A stretch of 64,000 bases of DNA. Origin: Spirosoma aerolatum (GTDB lineage Bacteria > Bacteroidota > Bacteroidia > Cytophagales > Spirosomataceae). This document shows, piece after piece, positions 7,138 through 16,980 of this stretch (positions are counted from its first letter, which is position 1; each line of letters starts with the position of its first letter). The notes beneath the pieces are model-generated. The model made no database searches, had not been told where the DNA came from, and saw only the letters and a program-made list of their open reading frames with translations. The stretch is from positions 2,863,001 through 2,927,000 of the forward strand of contig NZ_CP020104.1 in NCBI RefSeq assembly GCF_002056795.1, read 5' to 3'. Both the position numbers and the translations under genes were made by a program.

Positions 7138-9882
7138 TTACTCAAACAGCCAGTCGATGTTCTTTTTATTTCCGGCCAGACCGGCGTCGAAAACGGGTAT
7201 TTCCTGATCACCGTCCATAAAGCCAAGGAGCAGGCAGGCTCCCTTACCTAAATTCAGTGTATGCTGACCCGCTTTGAACGAGTAGGTATGCACATTGACG
7301 GGCGGTAATCCGTCAATCAGAATCGCATTCGAGATCTTGATGTCCGACTGGCCGTAGTCGTTGGCGCTGGCGTCGGTTTCAAGTTCAGGAACGGGTAGGT
7401 AGTTCGGGTTCTTTTCGTTGAAAAAACCGACGAGCAACTTCACGGGTTGCGACGCCGTGAAGGTCAGGCTGGTGCGCTCCGACTGCTGTTTGGATTTTGC
7501 CAGTTTCAGCCCCTTCAACTGCGTCAATTCGGGCGTTACGTCGCTGATCGTGAGAGACGTATCGGCAAAAGCCCGTTGGCCTTTTTTGATGGCGTACAGG
7601 TCAGCCGTTGGCCTTTGAATGGTGACGGTGGCTGGTTTTAGTATGACCGGTTTCCTGGCGGCCGTAGCGGGGGTTGATTTCAGGGAGTCAATTACGTGTT
7701 TGAATCGGCTGAGTTCTTTCTGATAAACCGGTAGCATTTCCTCCCACGTTTTGTAGGTTCCATCGACACCACGCATGGGAATTTTTCGCTGTTGTGTCTG
7801 CATGCTATTGGCGTACAGATACGTGTCTCTGGTGAGATTCGTCAGATCGGTAAAATGCTTCACACTGCTTTCGAGCAACGGTACGGCCTTTTCCAGATCG
7901 TGGATGTCGTTCGAATATTTGTAACGTAGTACGGCAATGGCGGCACGGGCTTTCTGGGCGTAGAAATTGGCCAGCGCATTCTGGCAATACATATCGTTTT
8001 TCAGCCGGTTGAACTCGACCTTGCCTTTTGTTACGGCATCAGACGCTTTGTCGATGGCCGCTACTGCTTTTTTACCGTGCTCAATCACTTCATCAGCAAT
8101 TTGAACGGGCGTTTCGCCAATGTGCTTTTCGTGCTTCCAGTCTTTTTCGGCGTAATCGATAATCATTTCGCCTTCGGGCGCTTCGGATTCGTACATAAGC
8201 GTGAACAGCCCATAACGGAACGGATTGATCAACTGGGTCATGAGCATCCCAAGGGTCAATGTCTGGCGGTTACCGTCGGTGATGCCATAGCGACGCAGAA
8301 GTTTTGGCTCAATCTCACCCGCCTGTTCGTAAGCTTCCAATACATCTTTCCCTTTTTCCGGCGAGAGACCGTATTGGGCCGCCAGTTGATTACCCCAGTA
8401 GGTGATTTCGTCCGACCGATTTCGATTCGCTTTCCAGGCGTAACGCGCCCAGGTTTTGTACCATAGCCAGTCTCGGTCGAGCTGGAGTTGGCGAGGGCTG
8501 GTTTTATCGGCAGTATAGGGCCAATCCCAGTACGAGGCTTCGGGATAGAGGTGCAGACCGTTGGCACCGTATACAGTGTGCATCGCCTGAACCGACTTCT
8601 GAATAAAATCGGCCGAACCGTATCGGAAGGGTTCCAGATTAGCCAGAATATGTACATTCTCAACGTGAACAGTACCGATGTTGCTTAGAGTGCGGTGCAG
8701 GTCGGCCCATTTGCCGCGTGGGGTGTAGGTGGTAAGCGCTTCACCATTGTATTTCGCCATCGTGTACAGGTTTTTATACAGGGGCAGAGCCGCTTTCATG
8801 ACGCGGGGCGCGTCGGTATCGTGGGCACGTAGCACAATGGGCGGTTCGGTGGTCTGCCCCAGCGCTTTCAAGCCGTCTTTGACACCGGGTATAATCGTTT
8901 TGGTAAACCAGTCGACATCATCCTGGCCGACTCCTTCCATCGCTTCGCCAAGCGTAATGAGCAAACCAGCGTTCGGGTATTTCTGGACGAAGGCCGCAAT
9001 GGATTTCTGCGTATAGTCGGCAATAAGTGGGGTAATTGGGCGATTGCGATCCTGCGTTTTGATGTGGTGATGTTCGGCGAAGGGTTTCGAGACGATAATA
9101 TTGTAGAACATCTGAATAACCCAGATACCGCGTTTATCGGCTTCTTCGGTCAGAAACCGGAACATGTCTTCGTTCTTTTTGAAGGTCGCATCATCAACCT
9201 CTACGGCATACGGGTATTCGTTCAGCCGCACCAGCGACGCAAACGGGTGACCATTCCACAAATACAGCGAGTTGTAGCGGTTCTCAACCAGCATATCCAG
9301 ATAGCGAATCCATAGCGCCTTATCATACAGCCACGGAAAGGTTTCGGGCGTATAGGGATATTCGTATACAGTACGTCCGGGCAGGTAGGTTGGTTTCTGA
9401 ACGCCCACGCACGTACCGCGCAATACCATTTCGGGTTTGTCGCTAATGTTGATCGTTTCGGGTAGTTTACCTGTTTCGGCTACTCGGTCCGCTAATTCCA
9501 GACAACCGTACAACGTGCCCGATGCATCGGCACCCGCGATAAGCAAGGGCTTCTGAGCCTCTTTCCGAATAGTAAAACTTTCTTTCCCCGTTTCTTTTGC
9601 TTCGGAAAGCGAATAGGCAGCCGCCACTTGGTTAACCCCACTATCCGACCATTGCCCAATAATAATTTGCTGACCGCCTTTGGTTGGCATTCTCGATGCA
9701 ACGGAAACCTGATAGCCTGCTTTTGTTAGCGCCTGCTTCAGCTTTTCGACCCCGAACGCGATACGGGCATGTGCGGATTGTGGAATAACAAGCGTTATTG
9801 ACGGACTATGTTGAACCGCTTTTTGGGCCGTTGCTGGCAAGGTTAGCAGGAGAAGAATCAAAAAGAAAGCTGTACGAATCAT
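7138..9882 (-). CDS. Large secreted glycosidase-like protein (alpha-glucuronidase-type N-terminal domain)
   Basis: 914 residues from ATG 9882, which begins a clean signal peptide (IRTAFFLILLLLTLPATAQ); the in-frame ATG at 9906 adds eight residues before it. Residues 30-150 resemble the non-catalytic domain found at the start of GH67/GH115/GH20-type enzymes (QIIIGQWSDSG, then LLIAGADASGTLYGCLELAD). The following barrel-like region (RYLDMLVENRYNSLYLWNGH, EADKRGIWVIQMFYNI, LLITLGEAMEG) holds several acidic candidates including the Glu of LGEAMEG. A long helical segment and a C-terminal beta domain follow. Probably a uronic-acid or related exo-glycosidase of the cell envelope; the precise family is not certain. 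Stands alone, upstream of the SusD end. Confidence 0.6.
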   Translation of the reverse strand: MIRTAFFLILLLLTLPATAQKAVQHSPSITLVIPQSAHARIAFGVEKLKQALTKAGYQVSVASRMPTKGGQQIIIGQWSDSGVNQVAAAYSLSEAKETGKESFTIRKEAQKPLLIAGADASGTLYGCLELADRVAETGKLPETINISDKPEMVLRGTCVGVQKPTYLPGRTVYEYPYTPETFPWLYDKALWIRYLDMLVENRYNSLYLWNGHPFASLVRLNEYPYAVEVDDATFKKNEDMFRFLTEEADKRGIWVIQMFYNIIVSKPFAEHHHIKTQDRNRPITPLIADYTQKSIAAFVQKYPNAGLLITLGEAMEGVGQDDVDWFTKTIIPGVKDGLKALGQTTEPPIVLRAHDTDAPRVMKAALPLYKNLYTMAKYNGEALTTYTPRGKWADLHRTLSNIGTVHVENVHILANLEPFRYGSADFIQKSVQAMHTVYGANGLHLYPEASYWDWPYTADKTSPRQLQLDRDWLWYKTWARYAWKANRNRSDEITYWGNQLAAQYGLSPEKGKDVLEAYEQAGEIEPKLLRRYGITDGNRQTLTLGMLMTQLINPFRYGLFTLMYESEAPEGEMIIDYAEKDWKHEKHIGETPVQIADEVIEHGKKAVAAIDKASDAVTKGKVEFNRLKNDMYCQNALANFYAQKARAAIAVLRYKYSNDIHDLEKAVPLLESSVKHFTDLTNLTRDTYLYANSMQTQQRKIPMRGVDGTYKTWEEMLPVYQKELSRFKHVIDSLKSTPATAARKPVILKPATVTIQRPTADLYAIKKGQRAFADTSLTISDVTPELTQLKGLKLAKSKQQSERTSLTFTASQPVKLLVGFFNEKNPNYLPVPELETDASANDYGQSDIKISNAILIDGLPPVNVHTYSFKAGQHTLNLGKGACLLLGFMDGDQEIPVFDAGLAGNKKNIDWLFE

Positions 9883-10577
9883 GGCGTTAGCTGTTCCTGC
9901 GTACAAAAATTTCGAGACATCGACCTGTCGAACAGTAAGCAGAACCAGGACAAATGTACTGACTCATCCATCCGTCAACCTCCATCTTTTTTTCTGGAAG
10001 TTGTAGCATATTAGCGGAATAGAACCTGCAGGAACGTCCTTGCGGTATACCCTAAACTAGTTCCGCTCATTTACTTACGCCCCATTATGGATTTTGGTAT
10101 TCTATCGCGTTTATCATATTGAACTCAGCACTATTTATCCAGGTAGAAGCGATTTATACAAAAAACCCTGGTCGCGTTTTGCGTTAAAAATTTAGCATCT
10201 GTTTATCCGTTTAGCTGCGTTTAATAAAGCAGAAATAGCTGTGGCGTCAGATTCTCCAATGTGACACTGTGAGGTTTCTCAAAACTGAACAAATCAGCCA
10301 TTAGAAACCCGGTGAAAAGCTTGAGAGCCGTATAAGAAATGGGCGTGGGCTTTACTATCTCCAAATGTCATCATCAGGAGCAATGATTGGTTGAACTAGC
10401 TAGGCAAACAACGAATGGTCGGGCCCCGTGTCGTGTTTTCCCGCATATTCACTTCTAGAGCTGCTGGGCGTATTGGACATACCACACTAGATTAGTCTTA
10501 ACTGGAGTTTCCCAATAACAGCACATCCCGAAAGTTCACGACTTTCAGGATGTGCATGAATGGCATCTGACTAGCTG
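9883..10577. other. Gene-free 695-bp stretch
   Basis: No convincing coding frame on either strand and no tRNA-like fold was seen. The left end must hold the promoter of the glycosidase-like gene at 7138-9882, and the right end contains the hairpin at 10521-10555 just past the SusD stop. The middle shows no repeat that I can relate to other parts of the window. Confidence 0.5.
10521..10555 (-). terminator. Hairpin after the SusC/SusD operon
   Basis: A 15-bp stem (GCACATCCCGAAAGT against ACTTTCAGGATGTGC, one mismatch) with a 5-nt loop lies 22 bp past the SusD stop. The T-run is weak, so termination is likely but not proven. Confidence 0.6.
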
Positions 10578-12218
10578 CTAATACCCCGGATTCTGTTTAA
10601 AATCACCTTTACTCGTAACCGCATCGATTTCACTTTGCGGAATCGGTCGTACGACGTGGAAATCCTGTATGTACTTGCCTGCATCGGGGTTATACTTTCT
10701 TACCCGTTCAACCAGTTTGTTGGTCCGTTTCAGGTCGAACCAGCGTACCTGTTCGCCAGCCAGTTCGCGGGCCCGCTCGTCCAGAATAAAGTCGAGCGTT
10801 ACGTCGGCAGCAGTTATACGCATGGCCGCCTGTTTACCAGGTTGGGCCGCCCGCGTGCGAATTTCGTTCAGATAATACGCTGCTGAGTCTTTTTTGCCGA
10901 GGTTAAGTTGGGCTTCAGCCGCTAGCAGATAGACTTCGCCAAGTCGTAATATATAGGCATCGCGCGAACTTTCGGTCGTGGCATCGGTTGCGCGGGTAGG
11001 GTCGTCGAATTTGCGGAGCGATACGTAGTGAAAACGGTCGTTAGGCGTTCCATCGGCCTTGTACACATCGTTCACATCATAAATCCGGTACTTTTTCGAT
11101 TGCCGGAAAGCGGTCGTCACTGGGTATTTGGTCGTCAGGACGGCTGTGTCGCCCAGATTCATACCTGCCGGACGTTTGGTGGCATCGGTTTCATTGGCAT
11201 ACCAAACGGATTTGAACGATGCATCGTAACGTGCGTCGTTTTGTTCGTTGAACAGATTCAACAGAAACAGCGTCGGCATATAGCGAACATTCGGAAATCC
11301 ATTGGCCACATCGCGTTTCATGCCCGGCTGGGTGTTGTATTCCATTAGAAATAGCGTGTGGTTAACATTGCTGCCCGCGTTGAAGGTCAGGTTAGACGAA
11401 TAGTTTACCGCCCACAGGATTTCTGAATTTTGCTGGTTGGTAATCTTCCACAAATCGGCGTAGGAGGGAAGCAGTTTATACGTATAGCCCATAATTACTT
11501 TCTTCGCATAATTGCTGGCTTCCTGGTGTTTACCACGCGTCAGATACACTTTCGCCAGAAAGGCTTCGGCGGCTGGCCGCGTAATGCGTCCGTAATCGGT
11601 CGTGGTTACTGGGATGCTCGTCACGGCAAGCTGTAAATCGGTCATAATCTGCTCATACACGGCATCGACGGGCGTACGGGTTGCGGTAGTTTCGATGGTT
11701 TCGGTAGGCTGTAATAGCAGAGGCACCGGCCCAAAACTTTCAACCAGATGATAGTAGTACCACGCCCGCATGAAACGAGCCTGTCCTTCCAGTTCTTTCT
11801 GCCGGGTAGCCGTTGCCCCCGATGTAGGTAGGTATTTCAGCACGTTGTTGGCCAGATTGATGGCGGCAAAGCATTGCTGCCACATTCGGGTTTTGACCCA
11901 GACGTTGTCGGTTGTCAGGCCCTGATAAGTCATCAGGGGTGGTTGCGGAAACACACCGTTGCTGCCCGAATTTCCGGCATTGGCTGCGTTGGTCCAGATG
12001 TCGGTGCCCATTTCCATGAGTGCCTCGCCTTCTTCTTTGCCGTAGAAATAGCGGTTGTAGGTGTATAATCCATTGACCCCTGCTTCAATCCCTTCGGGAG
12101 TAGTAAACAGACTTTGCGCCGTAGACCCTGCCGGATTGTATTCCTGCAACTGCTTTTCGCAGGAGAAGAACGAAGCGGCAAGCGCAACTACGGGAATATA
12201 TTTTAGGTATGATTTCAT
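10578..12218 (-). CDS. SusD/RagB-family nutrient-binding lipoprotein
   Basis: 546 residues from ATG 12218. The frame extends upstream to 12305, but that part is made of GAAAGAGTGA-type repeats and lacks coding character. The lipoprotein signal is VALAASFFSC. Typical SusD features follow: N-terminal YNRYFYGKEEGEALMEMGTD, TPR-like helices (ARFMRAWYYYHLVESFGPVP) and the C-terminal LGEVYLLAAEAQLNLGKKDS and ELAGEQVRWFDLKRT motifs. It sits on the outer membrane surface and captures an oligosaccharide for the SusC channel encoded just upstream. Ligand unknown; nearby GH127, GH2 and GH140 genes suggest arabinose-, galactose- or apiose-containing plant glycans. Confidence 0.95.
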   Translation of the reverse strand: MKSYLKYIPVVALAASFFSCEKQLQEYNPAGSTAQSLFTTPEGIEAGVNGLYTYNRYFYGKEEGEALMEMGTDIWTNAANAGNSGSNGVFPQPPLMTYQGLTTDNVWVKTRMWQQCFAAINLANNVLKYLPTSGATATRQKELEGQARFMRAWYYYHLVESFGPVPLLLQPTETIETTATRTPVDAVYEQIMTDLQLAVTSIPVTTTDYGRITRPAAEAFLAKVYLTRGKHQEASNYAKKVIMGYTYKLLPSYADLWKITNQQNSEILWAVNYSSNLTFNAGSNVNHTLFLMEYNTQPGMKRDVANGFPNVRYMPTLFLLNLFNEQNDARYDASFKSVWYANETDATKRPAGMNLGDTAVLTTKYPVTTAFRQSKKYRIYDVNDVYKADGTPNDRFHYVSLRKFDDPTRATDATTESSRDAYILRLGEVYLLAAEAQLNLGKKDSAAYYLNEIRTRAAQPGKQAAMRITAADVTLDFILDERARELAGEQVRWFDLKRTNKLVERVRKYNPDAGKYIQDFHVVRPIPQSEIDAVTSKGDFKQNPGY

Positions 12219-12342
12219 GGTGAAAGAGCAAAAGAGTGAATGAGCGAAAGAGTGAATGAGCGAAAGAGTGAATAGCTGGACTACCGGAGCGGAGAGCGAA
12301 AACATGCGTCAGCCGCTCTTTCACTTTTTCGCTCTTTTAAAA
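12219..12342. repeat. SusC-SusD spacer rich in GAAAGAGTGA repeats
   Basis: Several copies of (T)GAGCGAAAGAGTGAA on one side and complementary CTCTTTCACTTTTTCGCTC on the other could form a long imperfect stem in the susC-susD transcript. The same family recurs at 59056-59145. Such a fold could set the relative expression of SusC and SusD; this is inference. Confidence 0.6.
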
Positions 12343-15300
12343 CTAAAACCCAAGATTTAGTCCAAACACGTACAGGCGGTTGAGCGGACGGTCGATGACG
12401 CCCTCCCCTTCGGGGTCGAAATCGTTCAGATTGCTGAATGTGTGCAGATTTTTGCCCGACACATACACCCGCAGGTTATCCACTTTGATTTTGCTGGTGA
12501 TTGCCTTCGGAATGGTGTATCCCAGTGTGATGTTCCGAATTTTAGCAAACGAAGCCTGCCGTTCCGTCAGTGTGGTGACGTAGGTAGAGCTACGGGTCGC
12601 ATTCGGACGTGGGTAATCGTTTGTTGGGTTTTCGGGGGTCCAGTAATCGATGCTGGCTCCGTTGCTGCTGGCGTTGCGGGTGTATTTGGCGTAATAATCC
12701 GAGCTGATCCACTGGCCTACCCGGGCTACCAGCAAGATGTTCAGATCGAAATTTTTGTACCGGATGTCGTTACTAAAACCTCCCGTCCACGAGGGTACAC
12801 GTGACCCAATGATTGTTCGGTCGGTGCCGTCAATTTTACCGTCGTTGTTCAGGTCGGCAATCTTGATATCACCGGGAATCGCATTGTATTTAGCCGCTTC
12901 GGATTCTTCCCCCAATTGCCAGATACCCAGCTTTTTGTAGTCGTAATAAATCTGCGAAGGCTGACCTTCGATGAGTGAGTTCCGGTAATCGTCGGCAATG
13001 ACGTTGCCGTTGGGCAGTGACACAATCATCTCTTTGTTTCGGGCAAACGTCACGTTGCTCGACCAGCTAAAACCTTTCTTATTGATGTTCTGCGTGGTGA
13101 TACCGATTTCAAGTCCCCGGTTTCGGGTTTTGCCAATGTTTCGATTGACGGTCGTTACGCCCGTGAGCAGAGGCAGGGTGTAGGGGAAAATCAGGTCGTT
13201 GGTCCGCGCATCGTAGTAGTCGATGTTTGCCGTAATGCGATTATTCCATAACCCCACGTCCAGACCCACATCGGCTGTTGTGGTTAATTCCCATTGTAAA
13301 TCCTGATTGCCGATGGTTTGGTTGATCAAATAGGCATTGGCCGCATTGGCGTCGTTGTATGAAAAGGACACGGTCGAAAGCGAATTCTGCGTAGCGTAGG
13401 GGTTGATCACGTCGTTCCCCGATTTTCCGTAGCTAGCCCGAATTTTAAGATCGGTCACCAGATTCTGGTTCTTCATGAACGCTTCGTCACTGATCCGCCA
13501 GCCCAGGCCAACTGATGGAAAAAAGGCCCATTTGTGCCCTTCGCCCAATTTAGAGGAACCGTCTGAACGACCTGTAACCGTCAGCAAGTACTTATCTTTG
13601 AAACTGTAGTTAATCCGTCCGGTAAACGAAATGAGCTTATTCTGGGTGTAGCCACTGCCGTAGAACGGGTTCTGATTGGCGGCCGTCAGGTTGTAGAAAT
13701 ACTGAGCCGGAATCAACTGGTTGTTACCGCCCGCATAGCTCGATGTGTTGGTAAATGTCAGATAACTGTTGACGGCCGTAACCGTGAATGAGTGGTCCTG
13801 GATAGCCCGTTTGTAAGTAAATACGTTTTCCCAGCTCAGGTTCCGGCTCTGGTTGTTGGTGATGGATGCCTGCGAACGGCTGCCCGCACCGTCGATGGTG
13901 TTCACGCCGTAATAACTGCCTGCTTCGGAAGTCGCGAAAATAGCCCCCAGTGTCGACCGGAAAGTGAACCCGTTGAAGGGGGTTAGTTCCAGATACGTCG
14001 ATAGTGTACCCCGGTTGGTTTTGGTATTGCGTTTATAGGCATTGGGTTGTTCGTCGGCCAGTGGATTGATGATGCTCCCACCCAGCGGAAACGCAATAAA
14101 GTTACCGTTTTCGTCGTATGGAGTGCCCAGCGGCAGGATGCTCGAAGCCCGGTTGAACGGGTCCCGGCGGATGTCATTGTCGATGTAGGCCAGTTGCGTC
14201 TGGATACCTACTTTGACCCAGTCGTTGATGGTCTGATCGACGTTGATCCGGGCCGAATAGCGATTGTACTCATCCAGTTTCATCAAGCCTTTTTCGTTAA
14301 AATATTCGGCCGAGAAGTAGATTTTGGTTTTATCGGTTCCGCCCGTAATGCCAATCTGATGGTTCTGCTGAAAGCCGTTATGCAACAGCAAATCAGGCCA
14401 TACCGGGAATTGCTGCTTCTGAATGGCATCTAGCTGCGGGGCGTTGAAAATCTTCGGATCATCGGCTGGGCTGCTCCAGGTGCCCGATGCCCGGTAGGCT
14501 TCTCGCCGGAAATCGATGTACTCAGGCCCCGTCATGAACTTACCATAGCCAGCCACTTCAGAAATACCGGCGTAGGAGTTAAGGCTCAGTTTCGCTTTGC
14601 CGGTAGTACCCCGTTTGGTCGTGATAATGATAACCCCATTGGCCCCTCGTGATCCATAAATGGCTGTCGATGAGGCATCTTTCAGTACGTCAATCGTGGC
14701 AATATCGTTGGGGTTGATGTCCGATGCGGCAACGCCCTGTACGCCATCGACAATGTACAGCACGTTGTTGGAGTTGCTGGGGTTGGCAATCGAACGATTA
14801 CCCCGAATACGGATCGAAGCGCCTTGCCCAGCATATCCATTTGTTCGGGTAATATCGGCTCCAGGAATCTTGCCCTGTAAGGCTTCAACGGGCGAGGTGA
14901 CTGGAACTTTGGTGACTTCGTCGCCTTTGATGGCAACGACCGACCCCGTCAGATCACGTTTGCGCTGCGTACCATAACCAACCACAACAACCTCATTCAG
15001 TTGCTTGCTGTCAACCTGCATGGTTACGTTTACGTCGGTTTGGCTGTTGAGCGCTACCTCCTGGTTTAAGTACCCGACAAAACTAAATACCAGCGTACTG
15101 GCTCCGTCGGGAACGGTGAGTTGATAAGCCCCGTTGGCGTCGGTCGTGGTCCCCTTACCTGTGTTTTTAATAACGACACTGACGCCCGGTAACCCCTGCC
15201 CGGTTTCATCCTTGACAATACCCCGAATGGTTCTGTCGGCAATGAGGGGATTACTTCCTGATCCGGTAACGTTTAGCAGAGATGCTATTATAGCCGATGC

Positions 15301-15414
15301 GAATCGATCAGGATTGGTCTGGTTAATGGCTAGACTTTGCGAGAAAACTACACTGGAAAAGCCTACCTGTATCAGGCCAAACAGGCTCCAGGACCAGGTA
15401 CGGATGTGTTTCAT
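12343..15414 (-). CDS. SusC/RagA-family TonB-linked outer membrane transporter
   Basis: 1023 residues. A signal peptide ends near VVFSQ. A carboxypeptidase-regulatory-like domain follows (IRGIVKDETGQGLPGVSVVI), then a TonB-box-like VVVGYGTQ, the plug (LNEVVVVGYGTQRKRDLTGS, then YIVDGVQG and DVLKDASSTAIYGSRGANGV), and the C-terminal barrel ending in LYVFGLNLGF with terminal Phe. All are family landmarks. It imports the glycan bound by the SusD protein downstream, using TonB energy. Together they mark a polysaccharide utilisation locus. No sigma/anti-sigma or hybrid two-component gene lies next to it, so regulation may be from elsewhere. Confidence 0.96.
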   Translation of the reverse strand: MKHIRTWSWSLFGLIQVGFSSVVFSQSLAINQTNPDRFASAIIASLLNVTGSGSNPLIADRTIRGIVKDETGQGLPGVSVVIKNTGKGTTTDANGAYQLTVPDGASTLVFSFVGYLNQEVALNSQTDVNVTMQVDSKQLNEVVVVGYGTQRKRDLTGSVVAIKGDEVTKVPVTSPVEALQGKIPGADITRTNGYAGQGASIRIRGNRSIANPSNSNNVLYIVDGVQGVAASDINPNDIATIDVLKDASSTAIYGSRGANGVIIITTKRGTTGKAKLSLNSYAGISEVAGYGKFMTGPEYIDFRREAYRASGTWSSPADDPKIFNAPQLDAIQKQQFPVWPDLLLHNGFQQNHQIGITGGTDKTKIYFSAEYFNEKGLMKLDEYNRYSARINVDQTINDWVKVGIQTQLAYIDNDIRRDPFNRASSILPLGTPYDENGNFIAFPLGGSIINPLADEQPNAYKRNTKTNRGTLSTYLELTPFNGFTFRSTLGAIFATSEAGSYYGVNTIDGAGSRSQASITNNQSRNLSWENVFTYKRAIQDHSFTVTAVNSYLTFTNTSSYAGGNNQLIPAQYFYNLTAANQNPFYGSGYTQNKLISFTGRINYSFKDKYLLTVTGRSDGSSKLGEGHKWAFFPSVGLGWRISDEAFMKNQNLVTDLKIRASYGKSGNDVINPYATQNSLSTVSFSYNDANAANAYLINQTIGNQDLQWELTTTADVGLDVGLWNNRITANIDYYDARTNDLIFPYTLPLLTGVTTVNRNIGKTRNRGLEIGITTQNINKKGFSWSSNVTFARNKEMIVSLPNGNVIADDYRNSLIEGQPSQIYYDYKKLGIWQLGEESEAAKYNAIPGDIKIADLNNDGKIDGTDRTIIGSRVPSWTGGFSNDIRYKNFDLNILLVARVGQWISSDYYAKYTRNASSNGASIDYWTPENPTNDYPRPNATRSSTYVTTLTERQASFAKIRNITLGYTIPKAITSKIKVDNLRVYVSGKNLHTFSNLNDFDPEGEGVIDRPLNRLYVFGLNLGF

Positions 15415-15797
15415 AATGATAAAGGTGAGTAAAGTGACTGCGCAATAGTGTCTTTAATGCCTTGACAAATAGGTCGTTATGGCGCTTGTTGGAATATACA
15501 TAGCCGATTTTCTCAGCTATGTACTAAAGCCTATTGCGTCTGAGAAATTGAAACGATGGGCAAACTTAGTGCATTAAAATAGCCTGAATTTGCATCATTT
15601 TCTCTAAAAATTATACAATATTATCATGGTATAACTTTTTGAAATTATTGAACTTTTGAAAGAAGATGTATCGATTCATCACCTATATCTAGCTGCGCAT
15701 TTTCAGCATGAATTAACATCGGCCGACACCCAATGTGGACTGTTATAACCCTTATCCTGTTTTTTCGGTTAGCTAATCATTCCCTTATGTTTGCACC
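15415..15797. promoter_or_regulatory. Divergent region upstream of susC and the EEP-family gene
   Basis: On the minus strand, TAAGTTTG at 15568-15561 fits a -7 box and would give susC a leader of about 140 nt. The leader contains a perfect 8-bp stem, TACATAGC (15497-15504) with GCTATGTA (15516-15523). The right half is AT-rich and must carry the plus-strand promoter; no clear box was found there. Confidence 0.4.
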
Positions 15798-16880
15798 ATG
15801 CCTACACTTGATTTAGTGCTGCTTATCGCTTCCATTAGTATCATATGCGCTTCGTTTATTAATCTAATCCGACTCGATTACTGGTGGATTCGCATATGGG
15901 ACTTCCCGCATTTGCAATTGACCGTGCTGGCGGCTCTTGGCTTGCTGGGCTGGCTGCTCCTGGGACATCCTGTGAATGGCATTCTGCTGATCGTACCTGT
16001 TGGATTGCTGGCAACGTTAACCTATCAGTTCTGGCTGGTTTATCCATTTACCCCTTTACATAAAAAGCAGGTTCTTTCTTTTTCGGCGTCTGATAAAGAG
16101 ACAAATGTCTCGGAGCATGTTGATTCGGTACGGCTACTGACTGCGAATGTTTTCATGGAAAATACACGTATGCCTGAGGTAAAAGCATTGGCGGAGAAGC
16201 ATAAACCAGACCTACTTTTAGTGCTGGAAGCCAATCAGAAATGGCAGGATGCGCTGGTCGACCTGGAGAAAGTGTATCCGTATAGAATCTTGTATCCACT
16301 GGAAAATACCTATGGCATGCTGTTCTATTCCCGCTTTCCCATACGTTTTCATCAGTTGCGGTTTCTCATTCAGGACGATATTCCCTCCATTTATGCACAG
16401 CTTGAACTGCCCAGCGGACAATTGATTCATTTTTATGGCGTACATCCGATGCCGCCAAGCCCTACCGAGCATTATCGATCAACAGAACGAGATGCCGAAC
16501 TGATTCTGGTAGGGAAAGAGGCCCGAACCAAATCGGCCCCTGTCATTGTTGCGGGCGATCTGAACGATGTAGCCTGGTCACATACCACACGCCTATTTCA
16601 ACGAATCAGCGGTTTGTTAGATCCTCGTATTGGCCGGGGGCTATATAATACGTTTCACGCACGCTATTTTTTCCTGCGCTGGCCTTTAGATCACATCTTT
16701 GTTTCTCATCATTTTCAGTTACAGACGATCCGGCGTTTACCTAACTGTGGTTCGGATCATTTTCCAATGCTGGCGACACTCAGCTACGTAGGCGATCAGA
16801 CAAAGAACGGGGTAGAAATACCTCAGCCGGAGGGTAATGATCTGGAAGAGGCTACCGAAAAAATCAGTGAATCGGAATGA
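15798..16880 (+). CDS. Membrane-anchored endonuclease/exonuclease/phosphatase-family protein
   Basis: 360 residues. Three hydrophobic segments occupy residues 1-90 (LVLLIASISIICASFINLI, LTVLAALGLLGWLLL, GILLIVPVGLLATLT). The EEP catalytic fold follows: RLLTANVFMEN (Asn), DLLLVLEAN (metal-binding Glu), YGVHPMPPSP, VIVAGDLNDVAWS (Asp/Asn) and a terminal GSDHFPMLATL (Asp-His pair). All key residues are present, so it should be an active metal-dependent phosphoesterase facing outward or attached to the membrane, like YafD-type proteins. The substrate (nucleic acid, lipid phosphate or sugar phosphate) cannot be told. It stands alone on the plus strand. Confidence 0.85.
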   Translation: MPTLDLVLLIASISIICASFINLIRLDYWWIRIWDFPHLQLTVLAALGLLGWLLLGHPVNGILLIVPVGLLATLTYQFWLVYPFTPLHKKQVLSFSASDKETNVSEHVDSVRLLTANVFMENTRMPEVKALAEKHKPDLLLVLEANQKWQDALVDLEKVYPYRILYPLENTYGMLFYSRFPIRFHQLRFLIQDDIPSIYAQLELPSGQLIHFYGVHPMPPSPTEHYRSTERDAELILVGKEARTKSAPVIVAGDLNDVAWSHTTRLFQRISGLLDPRIGRGLYNTFHARYFFLRWPLDHIFVSHHFQLQTIRRLPNCGSDHFPMLATLSYVGDQTKNGVEIPQPEGNDLEEATEKISESE

Positions 16881-16980
16881 AGGTGTCAACCACAGTTTCT
16901 CTGAACTGCCAGTGAACCAGTATACCAACGACGTTCATCCGCACGACAATTGCCGATGAACCGAGTAGGCTATAGAGAAG

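Noticed and set aside
9883..10577. Hidden small RNA or tRNA in the long gap
   Set aside because: No cloverleaf, CCA end, or promoter-terminator pair could be recognised; only the SusD-side hairpin is supported.
12219..12305. N-terminal extension of the SusD protein
   Set aside because: The stretch is made of GAAAGAGTGA repeats, and the lipoprotein signal begins at the ATG at 12218.
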